A DNA stretch of 64,000 nt. Source: Pseudomonas chlororaphis subsp. aurantiaca. Its GTDB lineage: Bacteria > Pseudomonadota > Gammaproteobacteria > Pseudomonadales > Pseudomonadaceae. How positions within the stretch are numbered: position 1 is the first letter of the stretch; each line of letters starts with the position of its first letter. The notes beneath the pieces were generated by a model. The model ran no database searches. It worked only from the letters and a program-made list of their open reading frames with translations, and was not told the origin of the DNA. This document shows, in pieces, positions 17,805-28,118 of this stretch. Both the position numbers and the translations under genes were made by a program. Location of the stretch: assembly GCF_013466605.1 (NCBI RefSeq), contig NZ_CP059162.1:1302001-1366000 (forward strand), read 5' to 3'.

Positions 17805-18083
17805 ATGCGCAGTCCCAATTGGTTGTTCCTCGTCTTGCTCTTGCTGCTGGCTGGCCTGCAGTACCGCCTCTGGGTGGGGAATGGCAGCTTGGCGCAGGTA
17901 ACCGACCTGACTCAGCAAATTGCCGATCAGCGCGCTGAAAACGAGCGCCTGCTGGAGCGCAATCGTGTACTCGATGCGGAAGTCATGGAATTGAAGAAAG
18001 GCATGGAGACCGTGGAAGAGCGGGCTCGTCATGAACTGGGCATGGTCAAGGAGGGCGAAACCCTCTACCAGTTGGCCCAATGA
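17805..18083 (+). CDS. ftsB: Cell division protein FtsB
   Basis: FtsB is a small bitopic divisome protein that forms a complex with FtsL and FtsQ and helps activate septal peptidoglycan synthesis. The 92 residues show a short cytoplasmic N-terminus, one membrane helix (WLFLVLLLLLAGLQYRLWVG, about 5-24) and a periplasmic coiled coil (about 30-72) rich in Leu, Glu and Asn. The stop overlaps the ispD start by 4 bases; ftsB-ispD is a conserved pair. Confidence 0.93.
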   Translation: MRSPNWLFLVLLLLLAGLQYRLWVGNGSLAQVTDLTQQIADQRAENERLLERNRVLDAEVMELKKGMETVEERARHELGMVKEGETLYQLAQ

Positions 18084-18787
18084 TTCAGTCTCTACCGGCC
18101 TTCTGGGCCGTGATTCCTGCCGCGGGCGTCGGTGCCCGCATGGCCGCGGACCGTCCCAAGCAATACTTGCAACTGGGCGGGCGCACTATTCTCGAACACA
18201 GCCTCGGCTGTTTCCTCGACCATCCCTCCCTGAAGGGGCTGGTGGTCAGCCTGGCGCTTGACGATCCTTACTGGCCGACCCTGGTCTGTGCCCACGACCC
18301 ACGGATCCAGCGGGTCGAAGGCGGCGCGGAGCGTTCCGGATCGGTCCTCAATGCCTTGCTCCATCTGCACGCCCGGGGCGCTGCGGATGAAGACTGGGTG
18401 CTGGTCCACGATGCGGCACGGCCGAACCTGTCCCGGGATGACCTGGACAAGTTGCTGAGCGAACTGGCGGATGACCCCGTGGGCGGCCTGCTCGCGGTAC
18501 CGGCCCGTGACACCCTGAAACGGATCGACAAGCACGGCCGAGTGCTGGAAACCGTGGATCGCAGCCTGATCTGGCAAGCCTATACGCCGCAGATGTTCCG
18601 TCTTGGCGCCTTGCATCGCGCCTTGGCCGACAGCCTGGTGGCGGATGTGGCGATTACCGACGAGGCATCGGCAATGGAGTGGGCCGGCCAGGCACCGCGC
18701 CTGATCGAAGGGCGTTCGGACAACCTCAAGGTGACCCGTCCGGAAGACCTGGAGTGGCTGCGCCAGCGCTGGGCCAATCGCCGCTGA
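18080..18787 (+). CDS. ispD: 2-C-methyl-D-erythritol 4-phosphate cytidylyltransferase
   Basis: IspD transfers CMP from CTP to methylerythritol phosphate in the MEP isoprenoid pathway. The nucleotide-binding loop PAAGVGARMAADRPKQY is at about residues 11-27, and VHDAARP and ITDEASA follow as expected. Length is 235. It is coupled to ftsB. The related ispF lies about 3.3 kb away, after the LysR/formaldehyde genes, whereas in many gamma-proteobacteria ispD and ispF are adjacent, so a block has been inserted here. Confidence 0.95.
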   Translation: MIQSLPAFWAVIPAAGVGARMAADRPKQYLQLGGRTILEHSLGCFLDHPSLKGLVVSLALDDPYWPTLVCAHDPRIQRVEGGAERSGSVLNALLHLHARGAADEDWVLVHDAARPNLSRDDLDKLLSELADDPVGGLLAVPARDTLKRIDKHGRVLETVDRSLIWQAYTPQMFRLGALHRALADSLVADVAITDEASAMEWAGQAPRLIEGRSDNLKVTRPEDLEWLRQRWANRR

Positions 18788-18808
18788 ATGCAGGTTTCGC
18801 TGGTCCCT

Positions 18809-18948
18809 GTAGCCGCTGCCGCAGGCTGCGATCGGCTACGCAGTAGCCGTTTACCGGGTAACACGGTCGATTGGTTTGACCATGCGTGGTGGTGACCTGC
18901 GAAAAGCGCGTCTCGTTTCGGCCGATCGCAGCCTGCCGTAGCGGCTAC
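18809..18948. repeat. REP doublet (REPIN-like) after ispD
   Basis: Two 27-base arms, 18809-18835 and 18922-18948, are inverted copies differing at 2 positions; each contains the core GCAGGCTGCGATCGG or its complement. The pair encloses about 86 bases with no gene. This is the Pseudomonas REPIN form. It fills most of the gap between the convergent ispD and lysR genes. Confidence 0.85.
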
Positions 18949-18951
18949 GGA

Positions 18952-19848
18952 TCAATCCTTGTACTCCGACCGCTTGGCCAGCCCCTCCTTGAGATAATCC
19001 ACCAGCTTGCGCACCTTGGGCGACAGGTGCCGTTGTTGCGGATACAGCGCCCACACCGCGGTATTCGGTGGCTGATGCGCCTCAAGCAGGGAAATCAGAC
19101 TGCCCTGATGCAGGTGTTCCAGCACGTAATAATCCGGTAGCTGGCAGAGGCCAACCCCCTGCAGCGCCGCATCCAGCACAGCTTGCCCGCTGTTACAGCG
19201 CCAGTTGCCTTGCACCCGCTGGGAGAACTCGCGCCCGTCCTGCTCCAGCTGCCAGATGTCCGAGCTACCGATCAGGCAGTTGTGCCGACTCAATTCCGAC
19301 AAACTGTGGGGGCGACCATAACGCTCCAGGTAGGACGGCGAGGCGCAAAGGTACATGCGACGCGGCGCCAGGCGGGTCGCCACCAGTCGTGAATCCTGCA
19401 GGCGGCCGAGGCGGATCGCCAGGTCCAGGCCTTCATGCACCAGGTCCAAAGGGCGGTTGCTCAGTTCGATATCCACCCGCAGTTGCGGATAAAGCCCCAT
19501 GAAACTGGTGACCAGCGGCACGATAAACCGCTCGCCGTAGGCCACTGCGCAGGTCATGCGCAGCATGCCCTTGGGCTCACTGGTCAGGTCGCCGACGGCG
19601 CGCAACGCCTCTTCGCGTCCATCCTGCAGACGCTGGCAATGCTGCAAGAAGGTCTGCCCGGCTTCGGTCAGGGTCACCCGGCGGGTACTGCGATACAGCA
19701 GGCGGGTCTGCAGCCGCTCTTCCAGGCGGACGATCTGCCGGCTGATATGGGAAGACGACACCCCGAGGCGTTCGGCGGCGGCAGTGAACTGGCTGCATTC
19801 GGCCACGGCGACGAACTCATCAATGCCTTCCCAGCGGTTCTCGTTCAT
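18952..19848 (-). CDS. LysR-family transcriptional regulator
   Basis: The 298-residue protein has an N-terminal winged helix-turn-helix (about residues 5-64, with VAECSQFTAAAERLGVSSSH) and a C-terminal LysR substrate-binding domain. It is transcribed away from adhC-fghA, with 106 bases between the two starts, so it very likely controls that formaldehyde-detoxification pair. The effector is unknown. The intergenic region is rich in A/T and would hold LysR boxes, but I could not assign one with confidence. Confidence 0.9.
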   Translation of the reverse strand: MNENRWEGIDEFVAVAECSQFTAAAERLGVSSSHISRQIVRLEERLQTRLLYRSTRRVTLTEAGQTFLQHCQRLQDGREEALRAVGDLTSEPKGMLRMTCAVAYGERFIVPLVTSFMGLYPQLRVDIELSNRPLDLVHEGLDLAIRLGRLQDSRLVATRLAPRRMYLCASPSYLERYGRPHSLSELSRHNCLIGSSDIWQLEQDGREFSQRVQGNWRCNSGQAVLDAALQGVGLCQLPDYYVLEHLHQGSLISLLEAHQPPNTAVWALYPQQRHLSPKVRKLVDYLKEGLAKRSEYKD

Positions 19849-19873
19849 GTTGATTATCCCTGTACGGCAATAA

Positions 19874-21067
<1,194 letters not shown>

Positions 21068-21092
21068 GGAGCAGTGGCAAGCGGCAAGCCAG

Positions 21093-21127
21093 AAGCTGCA
21101 AGAGCGATCACCGCCAACTTGCAGCTT
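21093..21127. repeat. Inverted repeat between adhC and fghA
   Basis: The perfect 10-base arms AAGCTGCAAG (21093-21102) and CTTGCAGCTT (21118-21127) enclose 15 bases, and the flanks repeat CAAGC/GCTTG motifs. It resembles a widespread P. fluorescens intergenic repeat. It may lower readthrough into fghA, but no T-tract follows. Confidence 0.6.
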
Positions 21128-21156
21128 GAAGCTTGAAGCCTGCGGCTGAAATGCCC

Positions 21157-22002
21157 ATGAGTCTGGAAAACCTGTCCTGCCAGAAAAGCTTCGACGGCTG
21201 GCACAAACGCTACAAGCATCATTCCGAGGTGCTGGGCTGCGACATGGTGTTTGCCGTGTACCTGCCGCCACAGGCGGAGCAGGGTGGCAAGCTGCCGGTG
21301 CTGTACTGGTTGTCCGGCCTGACCTGCACCGACGAGAACTTCATGCAAAAGGCCGGTGCCCAGCGCCTGGCCGCCGAGCTGGGTTTGATCATTGTCGCGC
21401 CGGATACCAGCCCGCGTGGCCCTGGCGTGCCGGGCGATCCGGATGGCGCCTGGGACTTCGGCCTGGGGGCCGGGTTCTACCTGAATGCCACCCAGCAGCC
21501 CTGGGCCGAGCATTACCGCATGCATGACTATGTGGTGCAGGAGCTGCCGGCATTGGTCGAGGCACATTTCCCGGCCTCGGACAAGCGCGGCATCAGCGGG
21601 CACTCCATGGGCGGCCACGGGGCTCTGGTCTGTGCGTTGCGCAATCCGGGACATTACCAGTCGGTATCGGCCTTCGCGCCGATCAGCAACCCGATGGATT
21701 GCCCGTGGGGGCAGAAAGCCTTTTCCCGCTACCTGGGCGAAGAACGTTCCCGTTGGCGCGAATGGGATGCCAGCGTGCTGATCCAGGAGGCCAGTGAAAA
21801 GCTGCCGTTGCTGGTGGACCAGGGCGATCGTGACGATTTCCTGGCCAATCAGCTCAAGCCAGAAGTGCTGCAACAGGCGGCGAAAGCCGCGGGTCACCCG
21901 CTGACGTTGCGCCTGCAACCCGGCTACGACCACAGCTATTTCTTCATCGCCAGCTTCATTGGCGACCATCTGCAGCATCATGCGCGCGCTCTGAGCGGCT
22001 AA
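21157..22002 (+). CDS. fghA: S-formylglutathione hydrolase
   Basis: FghA, an esterase D family serine hydrolase, splits S-formylglutathione into formate and glutathione, the last step of formaldehyde detoxification after adhC. The nucleophile elbow GHSMGGHGA, the Asp in VDQGDRDDF and the His in YDHSYFF form the catalytic triad. I prefer ATG 21157 (281 residues, [10 protein letters not shown]); ATG 21151 is equally close, and the in-frame TTG 21133 lies in the repeat. A terminator follows at once. Confidence 0.93.
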   Translation: MSLENLSCQKSFDGWHKRYKHHSEVLGCDMVFAVYLPPQAEQGGKLPVLYWLSGLTCTDENFMQKAGAQRLAAELGLIIVAPDTSPRGPGVPGDPDGAWDFGLGAGFYLNATQQPWAEHYRMHDYVVQELPALVEAHFPASDKRGISGHSMGGHGALVCALRNPGHYQSVSAFAPISNPMDCPWGQKAFSRYLGEERSRWREWDASVLIQEASEKLPLLVDQGDRDDFLANQLKPEVLQQAAKAAGHPLTLRLQPGYDHSYFFIASFIGDHLQHHARALSG

Positions 22003-22026
22003 TGTCCGCCAAAGCAGGTAGAATCA

Positions 22027-22054
22027 CGCCCTGACTCAATCAGGGCGTTTTTTT
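22027..22054 (+). terminator. Intrinsic terminator between fghA and ispF
   Basis: CGCCCTGA and TCAGGGCG pair across CTCAA and are followed by seven T. The T-tract runs directly into the ATG of ispF at 22055, so ispF either has a nearly leaderless transcript or needs readthrough or an upstream promoter. Confidence 0.85.
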
Positions 22055-22528
22055 ATGCGTATTGGCCACGGCTACGATGTGCACCGTTTCGCTGAAGGCG
22101 ATTTCATCACTCTGGGCGGCGTGCGGATTGCGCACAGCTTCGGGCTGCTCGCCCACTCCGACGGCGACGTGCTGTTGCACGCTCTGAGCGATGCCTTGCT
22201 GGGTGCGGCCGCGCTGGGCGACATCGGCAAGCATTTTCCGGACACCGATCCGCAGTTCAAGGGCGCCGACAGCCGTGCGCTGTTGCGTCATGTCGTCGCA
22301 CTGATCCATGCCAAGGGCTGGAAGGTCGGCAACGTCGATAACACCATCGTGGCCCAGACGCCGAAGATGGCCCCCCATATTGAAACGATGCGCGCGCTGA
22401 TCGCCGCGGATCTGCAAGTCGAGCTGGATCAAGTGAACGTCAAGGCCACCACCACCGAAAAGCTCGGCTTCGTCGGGCGCGAAGAAGGCATCGCCGTACA
22501 TTCCGTTGCCTTGTTGCTGCGCGCATGA
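22055..22528 (+). CDS. ispF: 2-C-methyl-D-erythritol 2,4-cyclodiphosphate synthase
   Basis: IspF cyclises CDP-methylerythritol 2-phosphate to the cyclodiphosphate in the MEP pathway. The metal-binding GYDVHRF motif is at about residues 5-11, and [17 protein letters not shown] gives the conserved active-site run. Length 157 is normal. The start lies at the end of a terminator T-tract with no evident ribosome-binding site apart from weak purines. The stop overlaps the truD start by 4 bases. Confidence 0.96.
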   Translation: MRIGHGYDVHRFAEGDFITLGGVRIAHSFGLLAHSDGDVLLHALSDALLGAAALGDIGKHFPDTDPQFKGADSRALLRHVVALIHAKGWKVGNVDNTIVAQTPKMAPHIETMRALIAADLQVELDQVNVKATTTEKLGFVGREEGIAVHSVALLLRA

Positions 22529-23570
22529 ATGAACTGCAACTGTTGGGCCCGCGGGCCTATGGCGAAGCCCTGGGCAGCGCGGTACTGAAGGCCACCGCCG
22601 AAGACTTCCAGGTCGACGAAGTCCTGGACATTCCCCTGACCGGCGAAGGCGAACACCTGTGGTTGTGGGTGGAAAAGCGCGGCCTGAACACCGAAGAAGC
22701 GGCGCGGCGGATTGCCAAGGCCGCGGGCGTGCCGTTGCGCACCGTCAGCTATGCCGGCTTGAAGGATCGCCAGGCGCTGACCCGGCAGTGGTTCAGCATC
22801 CAACTGCCTGGCAAGGCCGACCCCGATCTGTCGGCGGCTGAAAACGACACCCTGAAGATCCTCAAGCTGACCCGCCACAAGCGCAAGCTGCAACGCGGCG
22901 CCCATGCGGCCAACGGCTTTACCCTGCGCCTGACCGAATTGAAGGCAGACAAGGCGGGAATCGAAGAGCGCCTGCAATCGATCGCCAAACACGGCATCCC
23001 CAATTATTTCGGCGCCCAGCGTTTTGGCCATAACGGCGGCAACCTGGTCGATGCCCGCGATTGGGCCGCCCGCAAGGCCTTGCCGGAACAGCGCAACGTG
23101 CGTTCGCGACTGCTTTCCACCGCGCGCAGTTACCTGTTCAACCGGGTGCTGGCGGCGCGAGTGGCCGATGGCAGCTGGCAGCGGGCCCAGGTCGGCGACC
23201 TGCTGGCCTTCACCGATAGCCGCAGTTTTTTCCCGGCCGGCGAAGCTGAATGCAGCGATCCGCGCCTGGCCATCCTCGACTTGCACCCGACCGGCCCGCA
23301 GTGGGGCGAGGGCGAATCGCCTGCTGCGGGAGCGACCCATCTGCTGGAACAGCAGGTGGCTGGCGACGAAGCGGATCTGCGCGATTGGTTGATTAAAGCC
23401 GGAATGAGCCACGAACGTCGCATCCTGCGGCTGCCCATTGGCGGGTTGACGTGGCATTATCCCGAGCCTGACATTCTGCAACTGGAATTCGTCCTGCCGG
23501 CCGGATGCTTCGCCACCGTATTGGTGCGTGAACTCGTCGATCTGGTGCCGGTGGGGCAGACGGACAGCCC

Positions 23571-23583
<13 letters not shown>
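22525..23583 (+). CDS. truD: tRNA pseudouridine(13) synthase TruD
   Basis: TruD converts U13 of tRNA-Glu to pseudouridine. The catalytic Asp is in [15 protein letters not shown] (about residues 75-89), and the insertion domain characteristic of TruD follows (about 155-300), with [14 protein letters not shown]. Length 352. It overlaps ispF at the start and surE at the end (13 bases), so ispF-truD-surE-pcm is a tight operon. Confidence 0.95.
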
Positions 23584-24997
<1,414 letters not shown>

Positions 24998-25206
24998 GCA
25001 TTTGTTCGGAGCGGGTGAATTCTGTTTGATCGGCTTGGTCTTACAGCTTGATCAATCGGTTAAGTAACCTTGAACCCTGATCGATATGCCTGTGCCTGCC
25101 GATTTCGCTTTGCCGGGAGTAAAGCGCGGGTGGCCGGTTATACTTGCGACATTTCATGCCTGAGCCAGGCACTATTTATCTTCAACCACCACAAAGGGAG
25201 CGGCGG

Positions 25207-26040
25207 GTGAGTCTCACAGTCATTGCGCAGCGTATGGGTACAACAAGCTTTCAGCGACTGGTGATTGGCCTTGTCTTGAGTTCTCTGTTGGTCGGGTGTT
25301 CGAGCAATAAGTCGAGCAGCGCCCGGGTCGTCGATCGCACCAGTGCGGTACCGCAGCGTCCGACGGTGACCACGGGGCAATACACGGTTCGTCGCGGCGA
25401 TACCCTGTTCTCGATCGCCTTCCGCTATGGCTGGGACTACAAGGCCCTGGCCGCGCGCAACAATATCGCCGAGCCGTACACCATTCACCCGGGGCAGACC
25501 ATCCGCTTCGACGGTCGCTCGGGTTCGGCACCGACAGCAGTGGTTACAAAGTCGGCTTCCAGTGCATCTTCTTCAAGTAAAACCACGGTAATTCGTCGTC
25601 CGGCAGGGGCCGCGCCAACGATTGCGAGCCAGCCCTCGCCGGCTCCATTACCGCCTGCAGGCCCCGCGCCAAAGGGCTGGGGCTGGCCTGCGAACGGTAT
25701 TCTGATTGGAAAATTCTCTTCAAACGGTAGTTTGAATAAAGGCATTGATATCGCCGGGGATTTGGGACAGCCTGTTTTAGCTGCGTCTGATGGGACGGTG
25801 GTTTACGCCGGGAGTGGCTTAAGGGGCTACGGCGAACTGGTCATCATCAAACACAGCGATACCTACGTCAGTGCTTACGGCCACAGCCGTAGGCTGTTGG
25901 TTCGGGAGGGGCAGCAGGTCAAAGTCGGACAGACAATTGCCGAAATGGGATCAACTGGTACAGACCGGGTGAAACTGCACTTTGAGATTCGCCGACAAGG
26001 TAAACCTGTAGATCCGCTGCAATTCCTGCCACGTCGTTGA
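25207..26040 (+). CDS. nlpD: Lipoprotein NlpD, LysM and degenerate LytM domains
   Basis: NlpD is an envelope lipoprotein that activates the amidase AmiC during cell separation. I chose GTG 25207 (277 residues) because AGGGAG lies 6 bases upstream and it places the lipobox LLVGC at residues 27-31; an upstream in-frame ATG exists at 25144. A LysM domain (about 59-103, YTVRRGDTLFSIAF) is followed by a Pro/Ser linker and a C-terminal M23 domain. The usual metal His before GIDIAG is replaced by Asn-Lys, so it is likely non-catalytic, as in E. coli NlpD. In Pseudomonas the main rpoS promoter lies inside nlpD; I could not place it. Confidence 0.93.
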   Translation: MSLTVIAQRMGTTSFQRLVIGLVLSSLLVGCSSNKSSSARVVDRTSAVPQRPTVTTGQYTVRRGDTLFSIAFRYGWDYKALAARNNIAEPYTIHPGQTIRFDGRSGSAPTAVVTKSASSASSSSKTTVIRRPAGAAPTIASQPSPAPLPPAGPAPKGWGWPANGILIGKFSSNGSLNKGIDIAGDLGQPVLAASDGTVVYAGSGLRGYGELVIIKHSDTYVSAYGHSRRLLVREGQQVKVGQTIAEMGSTGTDRVKLHFEIRRQGKPVDPLQFLPRR

Positions 26041-26052
26041 TCCGTTACCAAG

Positions 26053-26079
26053 CCTGTTCCGTCACGTAGAGGGAACAGG
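26053..26079 (+). other. Hairpin in the nlpD-rpoS gap (rpoS leader)
   Basis: CCTGTTCC and GGAACAGG pair across 11 bases, between the nlpD stop and the rpoS start. No T-tract follows. In the rpoS messenger it would sit about 70 bases before the start codon and may affect translation or stability; this role is an inference. Confidence 0.35.
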
Positions 26080-26146
26080 TTCCAGCGTTGCCAAGGATAA
26101 AGGCGTCGCTTGAGCCTGAGGTCGAACTCACCAAAGGACTATAACA

Positions 26147-27151
26147 ATGGCTCTCAGTAAAGAAGTGCCGGAGTTTGACATCGACGATGAAGTTCTCCTT
26201 ATGGAGACGGATATCGCCACTGATTCGATGTCGAATGAGGGATCTGCTGTACCTTCAGTTCGTGCCAAATCCAAACACTCCGCTTCATTGAAACAACACA
26301 AGTACATTGATTACACACGAGCGCTCGACGCGACGCAGTTGTATCTCAATGAAATCGGCTTTTCTCCATTGCTCTCTCCGGAAGAAGAAGTTCATTTTGC
26401 GCGTCTGTCGCAAAGTGGCGATCCGGCCGGGCGCAAGCGCATGATTGAAAGCAACCTGCGTCTGGTGGTGAAAATCGCCCGGCGTTATGTCAATCGTGGG
26501 CTTTCGCTGCTGGACCTGATCGAAGAGGGCAACCTCGGTTTGATCCGGGCGGTGGAGAAGTTCGATCCGGAGCGCGGTTTCCGCTTCTCGACCTATGCCA
26601 CCTGGTGGATCCGTCAAACCATCGAACGGGCAATCATGAACCAGACCCGGACTATCCGGCTGCCGATTCATGTGGTCAAAGAGCTCAACGTCTACCTGCG
26701 GGCAGCACGGGAGCTGACACAGAAACTCGACCATGAACCCTCCCCTGAAGAAATCGCCAACCTGCTGGAGAAACCGGTAGGTGAGGTCAAGCGCATGCTG
26801 GGCTTGAACGAGCGGGTTTCTTCAGTCGACGTCTCGCTGGGTCCGGATTCGGATAAAACCCTGCTGGACACCCTCACCGACGATCGTCCGACCGATCCGT
26901 GCGAGCTGTTGCAGGATGACGACCTGTCGCAAAGCATCGATCAATGGCTTTCCGAATTGACCGACAAGCAACGTGAAGTGGTCGTTCGCCGCTTCGGCTT
27001 GCGCGGTCACGAGAGCAGCACCCTGGAAGATGTGGGCCTGGAGATCGGGCTTACCCGAGAGCGGGTACGCCAGATCCAGGTCGAAGGTCTCAAGCGTTTG
27101 CGTGAGATCCTCGAGAAGAACGGCCTCTCCAGCGAGTCGCTGTTCCAATAA
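26147..27151 (+). CDS. rpoS: RNA polymerase sigma factor RpoS
   Basis: RpoS is the stationary-phase and general stress sigma factor, important in this group for antibiotic and secondary metabolite control. The 334 residues contain region 1.2 ([16 protein letters not shown]), region 2 ([24 protein letters not shown] and [17 protein letters not shown]), region 3, and region 4 with the helix-turn-helix near residues 290-320 ([16 protein letters not shown]). It is followed by a terminator at 27174 and then the RsmZ gene, so two linked stress/Gac functions sit side by side. Confidence 0.98.
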   Translation: MALSKEVPEFDIDDEVLLMETDIATDSMSNEGSAVPSVRAKSKHSASLKQHKYIDYTRALDATQLYLNEIGFSPLLSPEEEVHFARLSQSGDPAGRKRMIESNLRLVVKIARRYVNRGLSLLDLIEEGNLGLIRAVEKFDPERGFRFSTYATWWIRQTIERAIMNQTRTIRLPIHVVKELNVYLRAARELTQKLDHEPSPEEIANLLEKPVGEVKRMLGLNERVSSVDVSLGPDSDKTLLDTLTDDRPTDPCELLQDDDLSQSIDQWLSELTDKQREVVVRRFGLRGHESSTLEDVGLEIGLTRERVRQIQVEGLKRLREILEKNGLSSESLFQ

Positions 27152-27173
27152 CGGCACGAGCAACCCTGCCGTG

Positions 27174-27201
27174 AAAAGCCCCGACAGGTTCGGGGCTTTT
27201 T
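27174..27201 (+). terminator. Intrinsic terminator of rpoS
   Basis: AAAAGCCCCGA and TCGGGGCTTTT pair across a short loop (CAGGT) and end in a T-run, 22 bases after the rpoS stop. Confidence 0.9.
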
Positions 27202-27263
27202 ATTGGGAGATCGATAGGAGTCAGATGAAATAGTCAGGCGCGCGTTCAATAGCTGAAAGAGCA

Positions 27264-27281
27264 TGTAAGTAAAGGCTTACT
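27264..27281 (+). promoter_or_regulatory. GacA upstream activating sequence of rsmZ
   Basis: The 18-base element TGTAAGTAAAGGCTTACT is an imperfect palindrome matching the known GacA box (TGTAAG-N6-CTTACA). It lies about 175-190 bases before the predicted RsmZ start, the distance at which this element controls rsmZ in P. protegens. The phosphorylated response regulator GacA would bind here. Confidence 0.88.
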
Positions 27282-27418
27282 CTTTCGTAAGTGTTCGGTT
27301 TTTATACGGTATGAAAGTTGTCTGTTTGACCTGAGGATTTTAGTTATCCTGTTGATTAATAAGAGCTTATTTTGATGTCTAGAATGGCGTTCGACACTTT
27401 TTCTAGCTGTCAGTGCCA

Positions 27419-27446
27419 TTGCTCTGTCATGGAAAATCTCTAATAT
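27419..27446 (+). promoter_or_regulatory. Promoter of rsmZ
   Basis: A -35 candidate TTGCTC (27419-27424) and a -10 TAATAT (27441-27446) are separated by 16 bases, about 9 bases before the RNA start. The stretch between the GacA box and this promoter (27282-27418) is A/T-rich and holds no gene. Confidence 0.65.
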
Positions 27447-27454
27447 CAGCCCTG

Positions 27455-27583
27455 TGTCGACGGATAGACACAGCCATCAAGGATGATGGTCAGGACATCG
27501 CAGGATGCGATTCATCAGGACGATGAAAAGGAACACAGGGACTAGGGAAAAAAGGTGGGCGGGTCATACCGCCCCTTTTTTTT
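27455..27583 (+). ncRNA. rsmZ: Small regulatory RNA RsmZ
   Basis: RsmZ sequesters the translational repressors RsmA/RsmE and is made under GacS/GacA control. At least six GGA motifs are visible (27462, 27481, 27493, 27503, 27518, 27530). Several sit in hairpin loops: CCATC-AAGGAT-GATGG, ATCGC-AGGAT-GCGAT and TTCATC-AGGAC-GATGAA. The RNA ends in a terminator, GGGCGG-GTCATA-CCGCCC, followed by T8 (27576-27583). About 129 bases long, between rpoS and fdxA, it matches the known rsmZ locus of fluorescent pseudomonads. The 5' end may be 2 bases earlier. Confidence 0.93.
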
Positions 27584-27611
27584 GCCTGCGTAAAAGTGAA
27601 TCCGGAATAGC

Positions 27612-27636
27612 AAAAAGGCCTGCAAGGGGCCTTTTT
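27612..27636 (-). terminator. Terminator downstream of fdxA
   Basis: AAAAAGGCC-TGCAAG-GGGCCTTTTT can form a stem on either strand. On the - strand it lies 17 bases after the fdxA stop and ends in a T-run; it may also back up the RsmZ terminator. Confidence 0.75.
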
Positions 27637-27652
27637 GGGGAACGCGAGGTAA

Positions 27653-27976
27653 TCAGCGTTCGAGGTCTTTGATCTTGCCTTTGACGCCATCCCACTCTTC
27701 GGCATCGGGCAGGGAATCTTTCTTTTCAGTGATATTGGGCCAGATTTCGGCCAGCTCAACGTTCAACTGAATGAATTCCTGCATCTCTTCCGGAACTTCG
27801 TCCTCGGAGAAGATCGCTACAGCGGGGCATTCAGGCTCGCACAGCGCGCAGTCAATGCACTCATCCGGGTGAATCACCAGGAAGTTCGGGCCTTCGTAAA
27901 AGCAGTCCACCGGACAGACTTCTACGCAGTCGGTGTACTTGCACTTGATGCAGTTGTCGGTGACGACGAAGGTCAT
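27653..27976 (-). CDS. fdxA: 7Fe-8S ferredoxin FdxA
   Basis: FdxA is a small electron carrier with one [3Fe-4S] and one [4Fe-4S] cluster. The N-terminal half has two Cys groups: Cys 9, 12, 17, 21 and 25, and the [12 protein letters not shown] run (Cys 40, 43, 46 and 50). The acidic C-terminal extension of about 50 residues is typical of the Azotobacter FdI type. Length is 107. It lies between rsmZ and mutS, the conserved Pseudomonas order. Confidence 0.95.
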   Translation of the reverse strand: MTFVVTDNCIKCKYTDCVEVCPVDCFYEGPNFLVIHPDECIDCALCEPECPAVAIFSEDEVPEEMQEFIQLNVELAEIWPNITEKKDSLPDAEEWDGVKGKIKDLER

Positions 27977-28118
27977 TTCTAATTCTCTCCTCAGGCGGCG
28001 GCAGCGGAGCCCCTTCAGGACGGGGTCGCCAGGTTCGGGAGCGATAGTCTGCGGACCAGGCTAATAGTCCGCAGCATCCCAAACCGCGCGAGATTCTAAC
28101 AGCTTGAAAGCATCAGCG

